Shown: piece by piece, positions 61,452-64,000 of the stretch
Layout: every line of letters starts with the position of its first letter
Numbering within the stretch: position 1 is the first letter of the stretch
Source: Betaproteobacteria bacterium Ga0077526
GTDB lineage: Bacteria; Pseudomonadota; Gammaproteobacteria; Burkholderiales; Ga0077523
Assembly (NCBI GenBank): GCA_001464765.1
Contig: LNDV01000040.1
Coordinates: forward strand, 1 to 64,000
Length of the DNA stretch: 64,000 nucleotides
Reading direction: 5' to 3'
Made by a program: the position numbers and the translations under genes
The notes under the pieces: generated by a model
The model's database searches: none
Told to the model about the DNA's origin: nothing
The model's input: only the letters and a program-made list of their open reading frames with translations

Positions 61452-62060
61452 ATGAGCGAACGCCCCCTGACCCCCCGCCAGCAGGAAATCCTGCAGCTCA
61501 TCCGCGATGCGGTGGCCTCCACCGGCCTGCCGCCCACGCGCGCCGAGATCTGCCAGGCTTTCGGCTTCTCCTCGCCCAACGCGGCGGAAGACCACCTGCG
61601 TGCCCTCGCGAAGAAAGGTGCGATCGAACTGTCCGAGGGCATCGCCCGCGGCATCCGTCTGGTGGAGCCCCTGGGTCTGCCTCTGGTGGGCCGCGTGGCC
61701 GCCGGCCGGCCGATCCTGGCCGAACAGCACATCACCGGGCGCTATCAGGTGGATCCGTCGCTGTTCAAGCCCCACGCCGACTACCTGCTCAAGGTGCGCG
61801 GCATGAGCATGCGTGACGCGGGCATCCTCGACGGGGATCTGCTCGCCGTGCACCGCTGTGCCGAGGCGCGCAGCGGTCAGATCGTCGTGGCCCGCCTGCA
61901 GGACGAGGTCACGGTGAAGCGCCTGCGGCGCCAGGGCAACACCGTCGAGCTGCTGCCCGAGAACCCCGAGTTCGAACCCATCGTCGTCGATCCGCGCGAG
62001 GACTTCTTCGCCATCGAAGGCCTGGCGGTGGGCCTCATCCGCAGCGGCAGGATCGCGTAG
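61452..62060 (+). CDS. lexA: LexA repressor
   Basis: A 202-residue SOS repressor. The N-terminal winged helix starts LTPRQQEILQLIRDAVAST and has LPPTRAEICQAFGFSSPNAA. The autocleavage site is Ala 84-Gly 85 in GRVAAGRPILA, and the protease pair is Ser 119 (VRGMSMRDAG) with Lys 156 (VTVKRLRR). No SOS box lies in its short upstream gap, so autoregulation is presumably through the boxes at 60720-60751. It heads the imuA-imuB mutagenesis region. Confidence 0.96.
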   Translation: MSERPLTPRQQEILQLIRDAVASTGLPPTRAEICQAFGFSSPNAAEDHLRALAKKGAIELSEGIARGIRLVEPLGLPLVGRVAAGRPILAEQHITGRYQVDPSLFKPHADYLLKVRGMSMRDAGILDGDLLAVHRCAEARSGQIVVARLQDEVTVKRLRRQGNTVELLPENPEFEPIVVDPREDFFAIEGLAVGLIRSGRIA

Positions 62061-62111
62061 CCCCTCCGCACACATCGCCGATTCATTCACTGACCGCAAA
62101 CAGGTGATCCC

Positions 62112-62528
62112 ATGAGCATCGTCGTCGAACCCTTCGTCCGCCATCTGACCCAGACCCACGCCCGGGCACCGCAGCCCCTGGCGCGCAACGGCCGCCATCT
62201 CGACCGGCAGCTGCGGGCCGGCGCCGAGCGCACGCTCTGGAATCACCTGCGTGATGGCCGCCTGGGCGGTGCGCGTTTCCGTCGTCAGTATCTGGTGGAC
62301 ATCTACCTGGCGGATTTCATCTGCCCCGCCGCCAAGCTAGTCATCGAACTCGAGAGCACGCTGACGCCCGCACTGGCACTGCACGCCAACGCCCGGCGTG
62401 CCTTCTTCCATGCACAGGGCTACCAGGTGCTGCGCATGCGGGATCGCGACGTGCTGATCGAGACCCGGGCCGTGCTCGACACCATCCGGCAGGCCCTGAC
62501 CTTCGGCAGCAGGGACGCCGGCCGGTAA
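62112..62528 (+). CDS. DUF559-family protein with altered nuclease residues
   Basis: A 138-residue protein resembling the Vsr-like DUF559 endonucleases. It has RAGAERTLWNHLRDGRLGG, then ARFRRQYLVDIYLADFICPA and LVIELESTLTPALALHANAR, and ends GYQVLRMRDRDVLIETRAVL. The family usually has an IELDGxxH motif. Here it reads IELESTLTP, without the Gly and His, so catalysis is doubtful. The start is the ATG at 62112, 51 bp after lexA. Confidence 0.75.
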   Translation: MSIVVEPFVRHLTQTHARAPQPLARNGRHLDRQLRAGAERTLWNHLRDGRLGGARFRRQYLVDIYLADFICPAAKLVIELESTLTPALALHANARRAFFHAQGYQVLRMRDRDVLIETRAVLDTIRQALTFGSRDAGR

Positions 62529-62664
62529 GCCGATCCGCACGAGCCGGCGGAGCCTGCGCCAGGGAAGCACCGCACAGTCAGTGCGGGCTGTGTGGACGCC
62601 CCGGCCCCCGGACCGAAATGCCGTCCCCTCGCCCCCATCGGAAACTCTCATCGGAGCCTCGAAG

Positions 62665-63123
62665 ATGTCCCGTGACCCGCTTACCAATGCCTTCGGGTGG
62701 CCGCACAAGATGCGGCAGCTGACAGTCTTCCTGGCTGCCCTGGCTTTGCCGGGTGCGGCACACGCCGCGGAAAACCAGTACGTCTGCACGATCGCCGAGC
62801 TGCTGAATCTCGAGAGCGACGGTTCGCTGAAGGCACAGCCGGCGCCCTGGCCGATCGGCAGGCGCTTCGTGATCGACCGCAATTCGGGCGCCATTGCCGG
62901 CCCCGACTCCACCCCCTGGACCACGCCCGACTCGAAGTTCGCCGTGTTCGCCAAGGGCAGTCGCCAGAGCGCCTTCATCGCCATGGCCATGACCCCCGGC
63001 GGTGGTAACGGCGGCAGTGGTGCGCCCGCCATCTCGACGATCATCAACGAGCACCATCCGGGCGCGAAGAAGTCCTTCGTGCTGTCCGCCGGAACACAGG
63101 TCGCCGCCGGCACCTGCGAGTAG
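62665..63123 (+). CDS. Small exported protein of unknown function
   Basis: I do not recognise a named family. The 152-residue protein has an N-terminal signal peptide (RQLTVFLAALALPGAAHA, then AENQYVC). The mature part contains two cysteines (YVCTIAELLNLES and the C-terminal TCE), which could form a disulfide. A glycine-rich stretch occurs at MTPGGGNGGSGAP. The ATG at 62710 is an alternative that starts directly at the signal peptide; GGAG lies before 62665. It lies between the DUF559 gene and imuA. Confidence 0.65.
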   Translation: MSRDPLTNAFGWPHKMRQLTVFLAALALPGAAHAAENQYVCTIAELLNLESDGSLKAQPAPWPIGRRFVIDRNSGAIAGPDSTPWTTPDSKFAVFAKGSRQSAFIAMAMTPGGGNGGSGAPAISTIINEHHPGAKKSFVLSAGTQVAAGTCE

Positions 63124-63154
63124 ACACCGGCCTCAACCCGGGTGCAGCCCCGAC

Positions 63155-63218
63155 CTTCACGTCTTCACGTCTTCACGACTTCACACCTTCACCCCTTCAC
63201 GCCTCCACGTCTTCACGC
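63155..63218 (+). repeat. 8-bp tandem repeat, 8 units, upstream of imuA
   Basis: Units CTTCACGT, CTTCACGT, CTTCACGA, CTTCACAC, CTTCACCC, CTTCACGC, CTCCACGT and CTTCACGC have the same period, consensus and strand as the array at 113-192. The array ends 8 bp before the imuA ATG and takes the place of a normal ribosome-binding site. Confidence 0.9.
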
Positions 63219-63226
63219 CCACACAG

Positions 63227-63901
63227 ATGCCCCCTCTCGATACGCTCCTGCACAACGCCCGCATCTGGCGCGGAGACGATCGGGCAGAGGTCGAAGTCCC
63301 CAGCGTGCCGACCGGCCATGACGTCCTCGATCGACTGCTGCCGGGCAATGGCTGGCCGCGGGCGGCACTGACGGAACTGCTCGCACCGCAGCCGGGCATC
63401 GGCGAACTCTCGCTGCTGACGCCAGCGCTGGCACGACTGTCGGACGACGACTCGTGGATCGCCCTGGTGTCGCCGCCGCACCTGCCCTATGCACCGGCAC
63501 TTGCCCGGGCCGGGATCAATCTCTCGCGCCTGCTCATCGTCCGCACGAACGACGGCTCAGACACGCTCTGGGCCATGGAACAGGCACTCGCCTCGGGCGC
63601 CTGTGGTGCCGTAATCGGCTGGCCCAGCTTCGTGAACGAACGCGCCCTGCGCCGACTGCAACTCGCCGCGGAAAAGGGCCGCGCCCTGGGGCTTTACTTC
63701 TCTGCCGGCCAGGCCACCAGCAGTTCGCTCGCCGCGCTGCGACTGGCCCTGTTCGCCAGGCCGGACGGGCTGGGAGTCCGCGTGCTCAAGGTCCGCGGTC
63801 CGGGGATCGGCGCCACACTGACGCTGCCCCTGACCCACAGCCCCAGGGACACGCCCGCCCCCGCCTCTGCCCTGTCGTTGCGACAGTCGCACGCCGCCTG
63901 A
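63227..63901 (+). CDS. imuA: Translesion synthesis-associated protein ImuA
   Basis: A 224-residue RecA-like protein of the damage-induced mutasome with ImuB and DnaE2. It shows LDRLLPGNGWPRAALTELLA, the degenerate P-loop region, GIGELSLLTPALARLSDDD and VVGPASF-like GAVIGWPSFVNERALRRLQL. No Shine-Dalgarno sequence precedes the ATG, because the 8-bp repeat array occupies that position. The stop lies 24 bp before the imuB start. Expression is expected after DNA damage, although the nearest LexA boxes seen are 2.5 kb upstream. Confidence 0.88.
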   Translation: MPPLDTLLHNARIWRGDDRAEVEVPSVPTGHDVLDRLLPGNGWPRAALTELLAPQPGIGELSLLTPALARLSDDDSWIALVSPPHLPYAPALARAGINLSRLLIVRTNDGSDTLWAMEQALASGACGAVIGWPSFVNERALRRLQLAAEKGRALGLYFSAGQATSSSLAALRLALFARPDGLGVRVLKVRGPGIGATLTLPLTHSPRDTPAPASALSLRQSHAA

Positions 63902-63925
63902 TGCCTCCGCGCCGCTCCGGATCCC

Positions 63926-64000
63926 ATGGTGCTGTGGCTCGCGCTCCATCTGCCCCGCCTCCCGCTCGAGATCTTCCAGCGCGGACACGACCGCACCGCA
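63926..64000 (+). CDS. imuB: ImuB translesion polymerase-like protein, 5' end only
   Basis: Only the first 25 codons are in the window, cut by the right edge. They read MVLWLALHLPRLPLEIFQRG, the characteristic ImuB start. The ATG at 63926 is followed by a GTG that could also serve. A dnaE2 gene would be expected beyond the window. ImuB is a Y-family-like protein without polymerase activity that links DnaE2 to the clamp. Confidence 0.85.
   Translation, partial: MVLWLALHLPRLPLEIFQRGHDRTA

Noticed and set aside
113..63218. The 8-bp arrays as CRISPR arrays
   Set aside because: The units are contiguous 8-mers without spacers, and no cas genes are present.

Overview
This is a roughly 64 kb, GC-rich, densely coded chromosomal window. 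Gene order and family resemblance point to a betaproteobacterium: the rpsB-tsf-pyrH-frr-uppS-cdsA-dxr-rseP-bamA-skp-lpxD-fabZ-lpxA-lpxB-rnhB superoperon, a complete cbb3 oxidase locus with FNR boxes, and a lexA-imuA-imuB mutagenesis cassette. I cannot name a genus. No rRNA, tRNA, insertion sequence, prophage or CRISPR array was seen. Most very long reading frames opposite real genes are high-GC shadows.

Layout. 1-330: an 8-bp tandem repeat, no gene. 331-4571 (+): a GMC oxidoreductase, then an ABC importer with an NMT1/THI5-like binding protein. 4603-19514 (-): a CopD-like membrane protein and the translation / isoprenoid / outer-membrane / lipid A superoperon, read from rpsB to rnhB. 19742-22716: hemN and a TauE/SafE-like membrane protein, divergent from fnr. 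22777-28669 (-): a sulfide module made of an RND adaptor, a sulfide:quinone oxidoreductase, an RND pump and a small DUF2892 membrane protein. 28886-37365 (-): ccoI-ccoS, then ccoNOQP-ccoG-fixH and a Cys-tailed small membrane protein. 37519-41280 (-): a membrane histidine kinase followed by a Ser/Thr kinase fused to two receiver domains. 41468-45426 (-): an MFS transporter and pbpC. 45833-52116 (-): a polyamine import and oxidation operon with the gene order of E. coli ydcSTUV-patD, ending in a DUF3047 gene. 52317-58938 (-): an M48 lipoprotein protease, an HNH protein, formate-tetrahydrofolate ligase coupled to a GltD-like iron-sulfur flavoprotein, a secreted cupin and an exported methyltransferase-like protein. 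59081-60582 (+): a COG0523 GTPase and a DUF1178 zinc-ribbon protein. 60720-64000 (+): an SOS region with two abutting LexA boxes, a Myb-like small protein, lexA, a degenerate DUF559 protein, a secreted protein, imuA and the start of imuB. It includes a second copy of the 8-bp repeat type.

How it fits together. The middle of the window is a low-oxygen respiratory island: FNR, anaerobic heme synthesis, copper delivery and cbb3 oxidase all carry TTGAY-N4-RTCAA sites. Next to it, the sulfide module would feed electrons from sulfide into the quinone pool. Its two putative promoters carry a different palindrome, GTGACC-N2-GGTCAC, followed after exactly 23 bp in both cases by the same octamer. This suggests a CRP-specificity regulator rather than FNR, and it is the observation I consider most worth following up. 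The histidine kinase with a kinase-receiver fusion and the SOS cassette with unusual passengers are the next most interesting.
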